Source of the DNA: Calocera cornea HHB12733 | Taxonomy: Eukaryota; Basidiomycota; Dacrymycetes; Dacrymycetales; Dacrymycetaceae | Direction: 5' to 3' | Length of the DNA stretch: 64,000 bases | Assembly: GCA_001632435.1 (NCBI GenBank) | Contig: KV424058.1 | Coordinates: 1 to 64,000 of the forward strand | Part shown: piece by piece, positions 10,439 through 22,252 of the stretch | How the letters are laid out: each line of letters starts with the position of its first letter | Position numbering within the stretch: position 1 is the first letter of the stretch | Program-made: the position numbers and the translations under genes | Notes under the pieces: model-generated | What the model was told of the DNA's origin: nothing | The model's input: only the letters and a program-made list of their open reading frames with translations | The model's database searches: none

Positions 10439-12576
10439 TCAGGCCGGTGCCCAGAGAGGAGCGTTCCCTCTGCCTTCCAGGACCTTATTGTTCGCCAGCA
10501 TCTTGCTATGCACCTCCTTGCGCCAGGAATCTGCGTCTGGATGAGAGGCATTGACCGTCATGTTGGACTCGAACTGCCATTCTTTGCCATGCCATTCGTT
10601 CATAGGTGGAGGGAATCCAGTGTGGCGAACCAAGGATCTCAGTTGAACACAGACGAACCGGGGCTCACAGAGAATCCAAAGGTCCATATAACGCACGAGA
10701 CCTTTGAATGTGAGCATGGGTCCATCCCTTTAGAGCTTCATTAGCTACACATTGAGCGTAGTTCAGTGGAAGACTCACTTGGAATTTGCGTACTCCATCC
10801 CGAATGCCTGGTAAACCACTTCGAGGGCATCGTCGGTGTAAATTTGTGTTATTCCAGAGTTCCGCACAGTCCCTTCCAGAAACCTCATACGTTTCTGAGT
10901 GATGTACGGCAGCTCGTCAGGTTGCTTATCCCCTGATTTCGATTAGCTCATACTACATGCGGTTTATAAAGTGACTGACATATCCAAGTGCAAAGCGCCT
11001 CCACGAAATGCTGAAGTTTTGGGGTGGGCCCTCCGGATGGGTGCACGAGTGCTTCCTTCCCAGCGGGATGGTCCTTGTGGGTATCATTTCCATCCAGAAT
11101 ATCGTCAAAAGTGACCCGGAGGCGCTTGATAGGCTCAATGGGCTTGTCAAATTTGGGTTCTGCGTATGTCCAATCATCCGAGCGGTGGCGCTCAGTTCCG
11201 CTTCGTCTTGGAGGTGCGACGTGTTCAAAAGATGAGTCGTCGTCGTCTTCACCACCGTCATTGTCATCGTTATCGTCAATTTCTGCATCCTCCCAGTCGT
11301 CATCATCTTCAACAACGGGATTAGGCGCCTGAGCGATACCAGATGGACTAGCGCGTTGGCGAGCGTGTCGTGTGAGACTGCCTCGTCGAGAGGTCGAGGG
11401 CATCCAATCATCAGGATGGTCATCTTGGGTGGCTGCGAAACGCACGGGCGATTTGGGTCGATTGGGTCGGTCGGGGGACTTGCAACGTAGTGCACTCCGA
11501 AGACGATGAAAGGTTCCCCTGTTAGTGTTGTCGCTCGACGAAGGTGGCGATTCGGGAGGCGATGGAGGTGCCGCCGCTGCAGAAGGGATCGGGACCACGG
11601 CAGGCGGTGCAGCATAGGAGCTTGCCTCGGCAAGGGCCTCTTCGAATGTCTGACCTGGCTCATGACGCCGGCTGGTACGGCCACGGTGTCGCCCAACGGA
11701 GGGCGGCGATGCACGGCCCGAGGGCTGTGGGACATTGACGGTAGATCTGGCGGGCCTCAATTTCTTCACAGACGGGGGAGGCGTAGCCTGCGGGACTTCC
11801 TTGAACTTTGATTTCGGGGTCGATCCAGGCCCTCGGTACGGTGAAGGGGGACGGGATTGGTAGTACAAGGACGGCTCGGATTCGATGTCAGCCACGGGAT
11901 CTGGGGCGGACGGCCACATGTTTCCTCCTCGGTGTACAGATATTGCTTTGGGAGGCATCGGCCCATAGGCTAAATCCCACGTATTCATCTTCCGGTAGGG
12001 CCTGGTCACCTCGGGCTCCTCTGCCATGGCGTAAGACCAGCTTGCGGGCGGTGTTGGGCTACGCCGCGGCTTGGAAGGTGGCGCGTTGCTCTTCTCGTAC
12101 GGCTTTGTGGACCATTTCGGAGAGGGAAGATGAGGATTCGGCGCATAATGGACATCGTTGCTGAGATCGCGGCCGCAGGTGCCGCACCATTTCGTAGCAT
12201 ATTGTCCACCACACCGGCTGCATTCGTACAAATCGCCACGGCGGCCGGGATACAGAGGCAATCCCGGGGAGGTCGTGTATGGGCTTCCAGCCCAGGGTGG
12301 TGGAGGGCTCGAATATGGAGTAGATGGCCAGCTCGGAGGAGGCGGATAAGGGCTGCCGTATGGATAGGGACTCCCCTGATATGGGCTACCGTACGGATAC
12401 GGGCTGCCATACGGAAAGACCCTTGGCGAGGGCGTTCGAAGATTGGGGGTTGGGGGGGCGGGATTGGGCATTCCACAATTCGGAGACGTGCAGAACGCCA
12501 CGCCTTCCTGCTGCAATGCACCACAAGAAGGACATGGTTTGAACGCATGAGAGACGCGGGAATCCGGACTTGCCAT
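10439..12576 (-). CDS. Zinc-ribbon, proline-rich protein of unknown function (paralogue B)
   Basis: Paralogue of the gene at 6379-8075. The ATG at 12576 starts a 540-residue exon: CPSCGALQQEGVAFC near residue 15, a run of YGSPYP-type repeats (residues 54-80), a second ribbon (YECSRCGGQYATKWCGTCG, about residues 117-135), then a long Ser/Pro/Arg-rich disordered part with an Asp/Glu run near residue 435. The conserved module follows: VTFDDILDGND...HPAGKEALVHPSGGPTPKL...TWI. A phase-matched intron (donor near 10979, acceptor near 10940) leads to WDKQPDELPYITQKRMRFLE, and a further intron to FKGLVRYMDLWILCEP and the end at 10439. The intron after TWI is in the same place as in paralogue A, so the two arose by duplication. 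Function unknown. Confidence 0.75.
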
Positions 12577-13455
12577 ATTTAGAGTGAAGCCTTAGATATC
12601 GATACAAAGAATAAAGAGGTGTCGCAGTCGCAACGAGGGGGTGAGGTTGCCTATCAAAGGCAGATTCCAAGAGTTGTTATAACCTGTGGACAGACAAGCA
12701 TTCCGCGTAAGCCGACGGGCCAGCAGGGTGGCGGCAACGAGGCGCGTACTCACGCAGTCTGATTGGCCTGATCCAGTATAGTGCCGAGGCATTAGCACAG
12801 CGTGCAACAATGGGAGTCTGGGTTTGCCGCCGTCCCTGCGGTTTCCCTTTGTCGAGACAAGCAATGATGGGGGGACACTTGATTTCCAGAATTCCCTGGG
12901 GTCCGCGTAGCGACTGTTGTCGGTGAGTGAGCGAGCTGTCTAGTTATATCCGCAAGACCAGTGCATGACTGTGATTACACAGCGGCGTCAATTCGTGTCG
13001 CCTGTCCGGGGCTGTACATTGTTGACAGTGGCTTTCAGTTGAAGGCCGCAAGATACGTGTGCCAGCACGAATGGACGGCGCCAGAACGGCGTCGGGTTTG
13101 CGGAGGAGTCATGTGCGGAGCTAGCGGTTCCCCTTTTGTGGCTGTCCAGCTCTCGGGATGGCCTACTTCCGACGCTTCCGAAGAGTCACGAAAAGATTGA
13201 ACTATCGTGAAATTAGAGACCCGTGGGTTCGAGATATATACGCCTTTCGTTATCGCGCACTAAGACCGACTGCTATACCCCTGCTAATGTCCAAGTGCCT
13301 AATCAGGAAGAAGCGGAAGCGAAACGAAGAGACGGAGGCATTTCACGTCGCGCTTGCGCGTCCCGGTTCGGGCTGAGGCGTCCCTGCCATACGCACGAGC
13401 CTGCATACGACGCGCATACACGTACACTACCCTCACCTTGTTCATCACCTCCAAG
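12577..13455. other. Divergent promoter region, paralogue B / PRE2
   Basis: About 880 bases between divergent starts. Short open frames only. No proteasome-type PACE hexamer was spotted by eye. Confidence 0.4.
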
Positions 13456-14662
13456 ATGAACACTTTCGTATCGCGCTTTGCACCGAGCTCTTCAGTTATT
13501 CCTAACTCGAGGGGTATACTTGCAGATGAGGAAGAGGAGTTCTCCGACTTGACTTGGGGGTCGCATGCCGGCTTCGGTAACCTTGGGACGAAGGGGATTC
13601 CCACCTTCGAGGTGCCGCACCTCGCTGACGTAGGTCACTCCTGCCACGCGTCCTCCCATGGCCCTGACGGTGCCCTACTGTAGCCTTCTGCTTTCCTTCG
13701 CATGCACACGGACGACTATGCCGATCCCAACTGCCGCATAAAGATCCAACACGGAACGACGACCCTTGCATTCCGCTTCAAGGGAGGTATCATCGTTGCG
13801 GTCGATTCTCGTGCGACTGCAGGAAGCTACATTGGTGTGTATCTTTATCACAGCAATTATGTCTGTTGCTAAAGCATACTATAGCGTCCGGTACTGTGAA
13901 GAAGGTCATTGAGATCAACCCTTACCTCCTTGGTACGTTGCAAGCCTTCTCCTTTGACAGGCTCCGGAAGACTGACGGTGTTCCTAGGTACCATGGCTGG
14001 TGGCGCCGCTGACTGTCAATACTGGGAAACCTACCTCGGCATCCAGTGCCGCTTACACGAGCTCCGTAACCGAGAGCGTATCTCAGTAGCAGCGGCAAGC
14101 AAGTACCTCAGCAACCTGGTGTACTCGTACAAGGGCATGGGGCTGAGCATGGGTACCATGATCTGCGGTTGGGACAAGACTGTACGTATTACCTTTCGCT
14201 TATGCTCGCTCATATACTGAGCAGGAAGCAGGGGCCCGCGCTGTTTTACGTCGACTCGGACGGGACTCGCCTGAAGGGCGACATCTTCTCTGTCGGCTCC
14301 GGTTCGACATACGCGTACGGTGTGCTTGACCAAGGATACCATTGGGACCTGACCGACGGGGAAGCGCAAGAGCTGGGGAGGAGGAGCATATACGCTGCCG
14401 GGCACCGTGATGCGTACTCTGGTAACACCATCAACCTCTACCACGTGAAGGAGGAGGGCTGGGATTTCATTGGTGCGCATCCTTGGACGATGATTGACAC
14501 GCGGGCTCTAACATCTTCGGCGCAGGCAACTACGATGTCACCAAGATGCATTACGATGGCCCAGGCAACGTTCTTGGCGCAACAGGCGGCGGGTATGGCT
14601 ACGAGATCAGGGCCGCGGGCAGGAGCGCGTCAGATGCGGACGCAATCGATACGTCCGCATAA
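13456..14662 (+). CDS. PRE2: 20S proteasome subunit beta-5 (chymotrypsin-like)
   Basis: Beta-5 of the 20S core cleaves after hydrophobic residues. The ATG at 13456 gives a propeptide of about 85 residues; the intron at about 13630-13683 joins HLAD to [16 protein letters not shown]. Processing at the conserved HG/T site ([16 protein letters not shown]) frees the catalytic Thr1. Further hallmarks are [17 protein letters not shown] with the active-site Asp and Lys region, [24 protein letters not shown], and [14 protein letters not shown]. Four more short introns are needed, the last near 14472-14525, leading to [10 protein letters not shown] and a stop at 14662. The stop lies only 75 bases from the stop of the GH43 gene on the other strand. 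Confidence 0.96.
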
Positions 14663-14737
14663 GGAGCACTTGTGTAATGACAATATCAGATTGATTCATT
14701 GTGCTCGCCATATGTGGACATCGTGGGAGGACTGTTC

Positions 14738-16737
14738 TACGGTTGGCCTAGGAAGTCCCTCCAACCAGAGTAGATGAAGTTCGAGAAGTAAGCAGGCATT
14801 GTGCTGTTGACCCCGTTGCCGCTTGCGAACATGCCGATGATCGTCTGTAATGATGTCAGGGTTGACCACGGTTTGACTCGCATACACTCACTCCGACAAA
14901 TCCACCGCTCACTTGCGTGGCGTCACCACTACCAATCTCATTCCATAGACCAGAACCCGTTTTAGACCAGCTGAAGAGGTAAGTCGACTCATTCGGTGCC
15001 TGAATACGCAGGGTAAGCTTGACGGGCTCATCGGTGGATGGTTTGAGTGGCAGAATAGTTGGCGTGGAGATTGGGTCCACGGTGCCTTGGTGCGTCGAGT
15101 TGACGGTGATTGTCCTGAGACGGATATAGCGCGAGATGTCCGACCCATATCCAGCCGCGGGGTATCCCTGTTGACTTGCAGCTGAGTTGGAGAGCGAGAC
15201 AATTCCCAAATCGAAGTGCTGAGCTTGCTGGAGGAACACCGTCAAGCCTGCTTCCTCGCCATCGAGCTGCGGTGCAAACTCAAGATCGACCATGGACTCG
15301 AACCTGACTTGTGTCTGCCTTCGGCCCACGAACGTCGGGTTGCCGGTACGACCGTCGGTACCTGTGAGGTTTCTCCAGCTTCCAAGCAATGACAGGGAGT
15401 ATGGATGGCCGTACGGCGAGATGGCGTATTTGGACGTGTCCGGGAGACGCAAGTAGAGATAGTGCACTGGAAGCGTGGATCCTGGGGCGAACAATTCCCA
15501 TTCATCCGCACCTGCAAGAGAGCCGACGGCCTGCTCGTATGCGAGGGACTCGTCTTCGATAGCTGATTCGACCGGAGGAAGAGGACCTTGCATTTGCACG
15601 TATGCGTGACCGGGTGTTGCACCGTTGAAGATGGGCCAGTCGCTCGACCAATCGACAGGTACCATCACGGTCTCCCGCCCCATCGGAAAGTTCTTCGTCC
15701 CATTCCGAGTAGAAAGTGCGACTGCCCAGTAGTTTCCAGCAGTGTCGTTGAAGATGTCGGTATGCCCGACTGTCTGGACTGTATCAAGTTAGCGTCAGCT
15801 CTGACGGACGATCACCAAACGAAGAGGACCTACGGTAGAGGGTCGTATTGGCATTTGTCAAGACTGGATTGTGTTCATACGGCTCCCATGGACCCGTGAT
15901 ATTCTGTGACCTCGCCATGGTCGCCATATGGTTCACTCCGGTGCCTCCCTCTGCAATAAGTAGGTAATACCACCCATTCTTCTTGTAGACATGTGGACCT
16001 TCAGGAGCGAGCCCGCCAGTGCCATTCCACATCATGATTGGATCACCGCTGAGCGACTGGCCATTGGATAGGTCAATCTGGTATTGCTGAATCTGTGGGT
16101 AGATCTGCCAGGCGTGGCTTCCTTGTACCCAGACCTTGCCGTCGTCGTCCCAGAAGAGGGAGGTGTCGTATCCCGGGAAGTAGAAGTGGATCGGATCCGA
16201 CCATCCTCTGGGATCGCCCATAGGATCCGGGTTGGTGAAGAGTATCTACCTGGACTATCAGCAGATGCACATAAAGCTGTGAAACTTGACTCGCATTATC
16301 CCATCGAGACAAGTTCTGTTGAGATGCATTGTCGTACACCAGAGTTGTTGTCACGTAGAAAAGCCCGTCGTGCTCGCGGACAGAAGCCGCCCATACACCG
16401 CTTGTGCTTCCATTGGTATTCGCAAGACCAGGGAGCTGCTCCGGACGGGAGATCACGTTGCCTATACTCAGTCAAGACAGCACGCGGGAGTTGTAGGTGG
16501 GTACTGACCAATCTGCTTGAAGTGTTGCTAGTCCCTCGACGCGTCGATAGGCACACCGGGGAATGCGTTGAAAGACGAGTTGACACAGTAGAATGTGCCG
16601 TTGACGCGAGTGCAGCTCGGGTCGGGAGAGAAGCCGGGAAGGATTGGGTTGATGTAGTCTTTCGATGCCTGTTGTGGCAGGCCCGAGGCGGGGCCAGCGA
16701 GAATGCCGGCAGCACAGGCGAGCGCGTTCAGCAGCAT
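14738..16737 (-). CDS. Secreted glycoside hydrolase family 43 (xylosidase/arabinofuranosidase type)
   Basis: GH43 enzymes remove xylose or arabinose from hemicellulose with inversion. The ATG at 16737 begins a signal peptide ([19 protein letters not shown]) followed by [19 protein letters not shown], which carries the catalytic base Asp at the first blade. [16 protein letters not shown] supplies the pKa-modulating Asp and [12 protein letters not shown] the acid Glu. After the five-bladed propeller the chain continues into a beta-sandwich C-terminal region (from about [10 protein letters not shown], through [13 protein letters not shown], to FSNFIYSGW), as in GH43 beta-xylosidases with a concanavalin-like domain. 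Several NxS/T sites fit secretion. About five introns; the last (near 14886-14842) joins GGFVG to TIIGMFASG. Exact substrate cannot be read from sequence. Confidence 0.88.
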
Positions 16738-17116
16738 CCTGTCTGTCGATGCACGAAGATTTCCCCACAGATGTAAAGATCATCCGTATTTAGCTCGTGC
16801 GTAGTCAAGAAGCAGACGGATGGCCCGGCGGGCCGCCTCCCCAAGACGATATTGCAGCGCATGATGCTGGAAGTACAGGACGAATGGCGGAAGACCGAAT
16901 GAGAGAAGCAAGACTGAGGCAAAAGTTGCACCCGCCGCTCGTAGACTCCAATTTGGGCCTATTCGTCCGTGCTGCCCAGTATAGGGGAAGCACGTTGGTC
17001 GGCGGAATCTTCGTCATATGACGCGATGCAGCATAACAACCCCATTTGAACTGAACAATCTCTATGTGTGATTGCAGCTATAGCGCAGCTCGAATCTGCA
17101 AACTTGAAGTCTAGTT
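16738..17116. other. Intergenic, nothing recognised
   Basis: GH43 promoter side and the 3' flank of the ABC transporter gene. No gene-like signal. Confidence 0.45.
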
Positions 17117-20100
17117 CTAGTTTGACTCCGCCTTATCCAGGCGGATCCCGGCTTCCTTCGCCAACCCATAGAAGAGTGAATCCTCCTTTTTCAACAGCTC
17201 CTGCGGAGGCGCAAACTCCGCCACTTGGCCCTCCTTCATTACCAAGATCCTTGTCGAGTCCATAACGGTATTCAGACGATGTGCGATAGTCAGGATTGTC
17301 CGTGTGGCAAACTCTTGACGAATGACCCGCTGGATGTGCTCGTCCGACTCGACATCGACGGCCTGAAGAAATGTCAGATACGAGCTAGCAGATGGGAAGC
17401 CCAAAACTCACGGCAGTAGCCTCGTCCATTACCAGTATCCTGGTATCCTTCAACAGCGCGCGGGCCAGGCACACGAGCTGCCTTTGACCAATAGACATGT
17501 TGGAGCCACCCTCGCTGATACGCGCATCGAGCTTGCCCTCCATCTGGCTGATGAACTCGATAAGTTGCACGCTCTCCAGCGCGCTCCAGATACGGCTGTC
17601 ATCATACAATCCCTCAGGATCCAGATTCTGGCGTACACTGCCCTCAAAGAGCTGCGGATCCTGGGGGATGATGCTCAGCCGGGAACGTAGATCGTACAGT
17701 CCAATTTTGGTGATATCAACGCCGTCGATAAAGATCGTGCCCTTAACGGGCTCGATGATCCGGTATAGAGCCAAGGTCATGGTCGACTTTCCGGCACCCG
17801 TGCGCCCAACAATACCGATCTTCTCGCCCGGCTTGATGTCGAGTTCCACATCCTTAAGCACGAGATTGCCGTCCTTCCGGTAGCGCGTGGAGTAGTGGGC
17901 AAACTGAACGTGACCCTCCTTCGGCCACGACGGCTCAGGTGTCTTGTCCGGGAGCTCGTAAGGCGCTTCAGGCTCAAGGGACGCGTACTGCTCAAGACGC
18001 TCGATGGACACGGCGTTCGTCTCGATCTCGGTCGCAGAGCGCACCATCCAGTTCCTGGACACCGGTCAGCATGTGGAATGAAGGCGTATGAAGAGAAACG
18101 TACAAAGAGCCGGTGACGGAAGTTGCATAGGACATCATCAGGCCGACGAGACCAGCACTGACCCTACCAGTGATTACGCTCCATGTCGCGAGCATAGCGC
18201 TGGTGAGGATGATACAGCTCCCAAGGAACTCGAGCCGAACGGCAAGCCAGCGGTTGCAGGTGAACGACGGGAAATAAGCCTGCTGATTGGCATCCACACG
18301 AGCCTCGTTCTCGGCGATGAACCGCTTTTGCTGCCGGAACGCGCGGATGGACTGGAGACCACCCAGCGTCTCCTGGAACGAGGCGAAGACGGGACTACGG
18401 GATACCGCGTCGAGTCGCTTGAGCTCGCGACTCGACGCGAGATAGTAGCGCTGGACTTGTCGGTAGACGAAGAACATCGGAAGGACAAAGAGCAGGAAAG
18501 GCGGCGAGGAGACTGTCAAGACGAGGATGGTGCTGAAGACGGAGGCGAAGGTACGGAAGGCGGAGCTGAAGACACGAGCGAGGGACTCGTCGACGACGGC
18601 AACATCGCGACTGGCCACGTTCAGGATGCGTCCAACCGGGACAGTTTCGAAGAAGGACATGGGCGAGCGCATGAGAGCTTGGAACATATTCTCGTGCAGG
18701 CGAACGGCAGCGCGGAGCGTGCAGAAGCACCAAAGGATGACGCTCGAAAGGAACGACAGGATCTGCATAGCGTGTAAGTAAGCTCAACTTCTGGCCCAGT
18801 TCAAAGCAACTTACGATGTAGGACATGCCGAAAGCGAAGAAGACGCCGAGGTAGAAGCTCTTGTTGCCATTGTCGCCAGTGTGGAGGTTGTGCTCGCCCC
18901 AGGACTTGAGCCAGAGGTTCTGACCGACCTGCGCGGCTTGCATCAGGACCATGGTGGTGAAGAAGCCGATTGCTCCAGGAACGGAGCACGCCTTGATGTA
19001 CTCGATGTAGACTGGAACAGGCGATCAGTCGCGGTCTTCGTACAATGACAGCCTAGACTCACCCTTCAACCCAACCGACCCGACCGCACGAATCTCCTTG
19101 GAGCTCATGCTCGCCTTGGACACCTCCATGATCTCCTTCTTCCTTTCCCCGGTGGAGAGCACCGACGCGCGACGAAGCGTGGCGCGGCTGAATCGCCTGG
19201 GGAAGTTCTCCCTGCCGAACCCCCTCGCCTCCTTCTCCGCCATCGTCTCGTCGCTATCGCCATCCTCGATGTCCGTGAGCACGTCTGCGTCCTCCTCCCG
19301 CTCGACGCGCTCGCGGGAGACGCTCTGCTCCTTCATCTTTCCAAACTCGTTCAGCAGGCGGTAGAGGTCCGAGCGCGCGGCCATGACCTCGCGGAAGGAG
19401 CCGCGCTCGACGATGACGCCGCTGCGGATCATGAGGATGTCGTCGGACTGCTGCACGAAGGGGATCGCGTTGGTGATGAGCAGGCGGGCCTTGGAGGCGA
19501 GCAGGCCGTTGGGGCCCATGACGTGGTCGAAGATGTGCCGGCCGACGTGGGCGTCGACGGCGCTGAGCGGGTCGTCCATGATGAAGATGTCCGCGCGACT
19601 GTACACCGCACGGGCGAGGGAGATGCGCGCTTTCTGGCCGCCGGAAAGGGAGACGCCGCGCTCGCCCACGGCGGTCAGGTCGCCCTCGGGCAGGATCGCG
19701 AGATCCTCCCGCAGGCCGCACGCCTCGATCGTCTCCTGGTAGAACGCGTGCTCGTACCGGTGTCCAAAGGTGATGTTCTCCCTGACGGTGCCGCCCATGA
19801 TCCACGGCTGCTGCGGAGCGTACGCGACGGTCCCGCGGATGGTGACGGTGCCCTCTGTCTTGAGCATCTCCCCGAGCACGGCGGCGGCCAAGCTGGACTT
19901 TCCGCTCCCGACGCGGCCGACGACGCTGAGGAGCTCGCCCTTCTTCAGCTCGAGGTCGACGTTGAGCAGCGTCGCCTCGGGCTGCGTCTTGGACCACTTG
20001 AACTCGCCGTCCTTGACGCTGACGAGCACGTCGCCCTGCTGCGCGCTGGGCAGGGGCTCGATCTTGACTGCGTCCGGCTGGAGCTCGGCGCCGAGCAGGA

Positions 20101-22032
20101 AGGACTGCAGCCGGCCGATCGCGACGGAGGCTTCGACGAAGGAGGTGATGACGGACGCGAACATGGCCATGGGGAACTGGAGGAGGCTGAAGAGCGAGAT
20201 GGCGGGGAAGATGACGTCGGAGGTCAGGGGTTTCTGCACACTCCATCAGCACCGCGGTCCATCGTAATCGTAAAGAGCAGAAGACTCACATCGCTCGTCA
20301 AGACATAGATGGTGAACGTCGCAAAGCTGACCAGCACGGGCACGCTCCCCCAGAGGAGCGTGCTGGCCGCGTTGACGATGCCGATCTTCCTGAGCATCCT
20401 GACCTCCCTGTCCTCGCGGATGCCCCTGAGCCTGCGGCCGAAGGCGTACTCCCATGCGTAGAGCTTGATCGAGCGTATGTTGGCGAGGATCTCGGACATG
20501 AGGCGGGTGCGCGAGTCCTTGTTGCGCATCTGCTGCTGCTGCAGCTTCTTCTGGTACCGCGCGACGAGCGTGTTGAGCGGGATGAACACGGCGATGATGC
20601 CGACCTGGGGTCTCCGCTGTCAGTGTGCACCCCAGGACGTCGGGAAGAGTACGCACGCCGAGAAGCATGCTCCAGCCCATGAGGTTGTACAAGCTTATGA
20701 ACGCGAGAGTGATCTGGAACGGCCCGCTCCACAGGATCTGGGCATACGTGCACAAGTCCTGCAAGCGCATGACGTCCACGCTCTGCAGGTTGACGATGTC
20801 GCCCGTCGCGCGCGCGCCCCGCTCATCGTTGCTCAGCACGAGCGCCTTCTTGTAGATGGTCGCGACGAGCCCCGCGCGCACGCGCATGCCGACCTCGAAG
20901 CACCGCTGGAAGTACTGGTTCAGGCACATGGTCTGCACGACCGCGACGAGGAACATGCACGCGGCGATGAGGTACCCGCGGTACTGGTCTGGTTTCTCCA
21001 CGCCCGGCTCGCCTCCCTCCCCAGCGCCGGAGGAGCGCGCTTCCTCCCAGGTGTTGACGAACTGGAGGAGGAGGCGGAGCAGCTGGGGCTGCGCGTAGCT
21101 CAGGCAGTCCTGGCACATCTTCAGCGCCGCAGCGGTGAGCATCGGCCCCCCGTACGCGCGTATGAGGGCCATGCTGAGCCTGGGCGTCTTGCGCGTGCGC
21201 TGGCGCGCCCACTCCTCCTCCAGCACATGGCTGAGCGTGGCGCCGCTGTCGCACTTGCGCAGGGCCCACAGGTCGTCCTCCTCCAGGAACTTGCGGTAGC
21301 CCTTGACCATGAGCGGGGTCATCCAGGAGAAGGTGAGGCGCTGGAAGATGTTTGCGCGGGAGACGGGGCAGGGGATGAGCTCGAGGGGCGAGGTGGGCGC
21401 GGGGAGGGGGTGCGCCGGGCCGGCGTACTCGAGCAGGAAGAGGGCGAGGAGGAGGGCGAGGAGGAGGAGCGGGATGGGCAGCGGGACGAGTGGGGGCAGG
21501 GAGGAGAGCGGCGAGACGTGGAGGGCGTACAGGAGGGCTTGCGCGAGGTAGAAGACGAGGAGGGCCGTGCTCCCGCAGAAGGTGCGGCGGTGCTCATAGT
21601 GCGTTAATGGGACGCACGCGGCCTGTGCCTTTGTCAGTCGTGCGCATGCGAGTGTTGGGAGGCAGCTCACATAGGCGACAAGCAGCACCAGCGAGGTGTA
21701 GAACCGCTCATCTCCCAGTGCGTCCGGGCTGCGCAGGACGGTGAACACGACGCTGGTGGTCTGCACGGCGAGGAGAGCAGCGAGCGTGACCTGCAGCGAG
21801 ACAAGCAAGGGAGGTTGTGTCAGGCGCGGGTCTGTGGAGAAGGGGACGGGGACGGGGACGGGGACGGGGACGGGGAGGGGGGACGCACGAGCTTGATCCA
21901 GTAGAGGCGGGTGCCGAGGGGCGAGAGCGGCTTGTCCTTCTTCTCTTTCAGGCGCGCTGGGAGGAGCGGTCAGCGTTCGTGTGCTCGGAGCGGCGCGGGA
22001 CAGGAGAAGGACGCACAGGCCCTCAGACCGCC
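17117..22032 (-). CDS. ABCC-family vacuolar-type transporter, Ycf1/Bpt1-like (5' end in gap)
   Basis: Full-length ABCC pumps move glutathione conjugates, metals or bile acids, usually into the vacuole. Reading from the 5' side: [20 protein letters not shown], an N-terminal group of four or five membrane spans (TMD0-like), the first six-span domain ([29 protein letters not shown]), NBD1 with Walker [11 protein letters not shown] near 19910, LSGGQKAR near 19645 and Walker [13 protein letters not shown] near 19580, a phospho-linker-like acidic region, the second membrane domain, and NBD2 with GRTGAGKST near 17795, MSIGQRQL and ILVMDEATA, ending LDKAESN at 17117. NBD1 has the Asp-for-Glu Walker B usual in ABCC proteins, and Asn (ITNAIPF) where the switch His normally is. 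More than ten introns. The start codon is not visible because of the N run at 22033-22252. The gene from about 19 kb onward is much richer in G+C than neighbours. Confidence 0.92.
21840..21884. repeat. GGGGAC minisatellite in an ABCC intron
   Basis: Seven or so tandem GGGGAC units ending in a run of six G lie inside the intron between YWIKL and VTLAALL of the transporter. The plus strand has many G4 tracts spaced by two bases, a strong G-quadruplex pattern. Confidence 0.85.
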
Positions 22033-22252
22033 NNNNNNNNNNNNNNNNNNNNNNNNNNNNNNNNNNNNNNNNNNNNNNNNNNNNNNNNNNNNNNNNNNNN
22101 NNNNNNNNNNNNNNNNNNNNNNNNNNNNNNNNNNNNNNNNNNNNNNNNNNNNNNNNNNNNNNNNNNNNNNNNNNNNNNNNNNNNNNNNNNNNNNNNNNNN
22201 NNNNNNNNNNNNNNNNNNNNNNNNNNNNNNNNNNNNNNNNNNNNNNNNNNNN
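22033..22252. other. Assembly gap (220 N)
   Basis: Run of N. It probably hides the 5' exon or exons of the ABCC transporter, and may be a G-rich repeat that failed to assemble: it is followed by seven G. Confidence 0.99.

Noticed and set aside
19254..20252. Arg/Ala-rich 332-residue minus-strand frame
   Set aside because: Out-of-frame shadow of the ABCC NBD1 exon on the same strand; no domain content.
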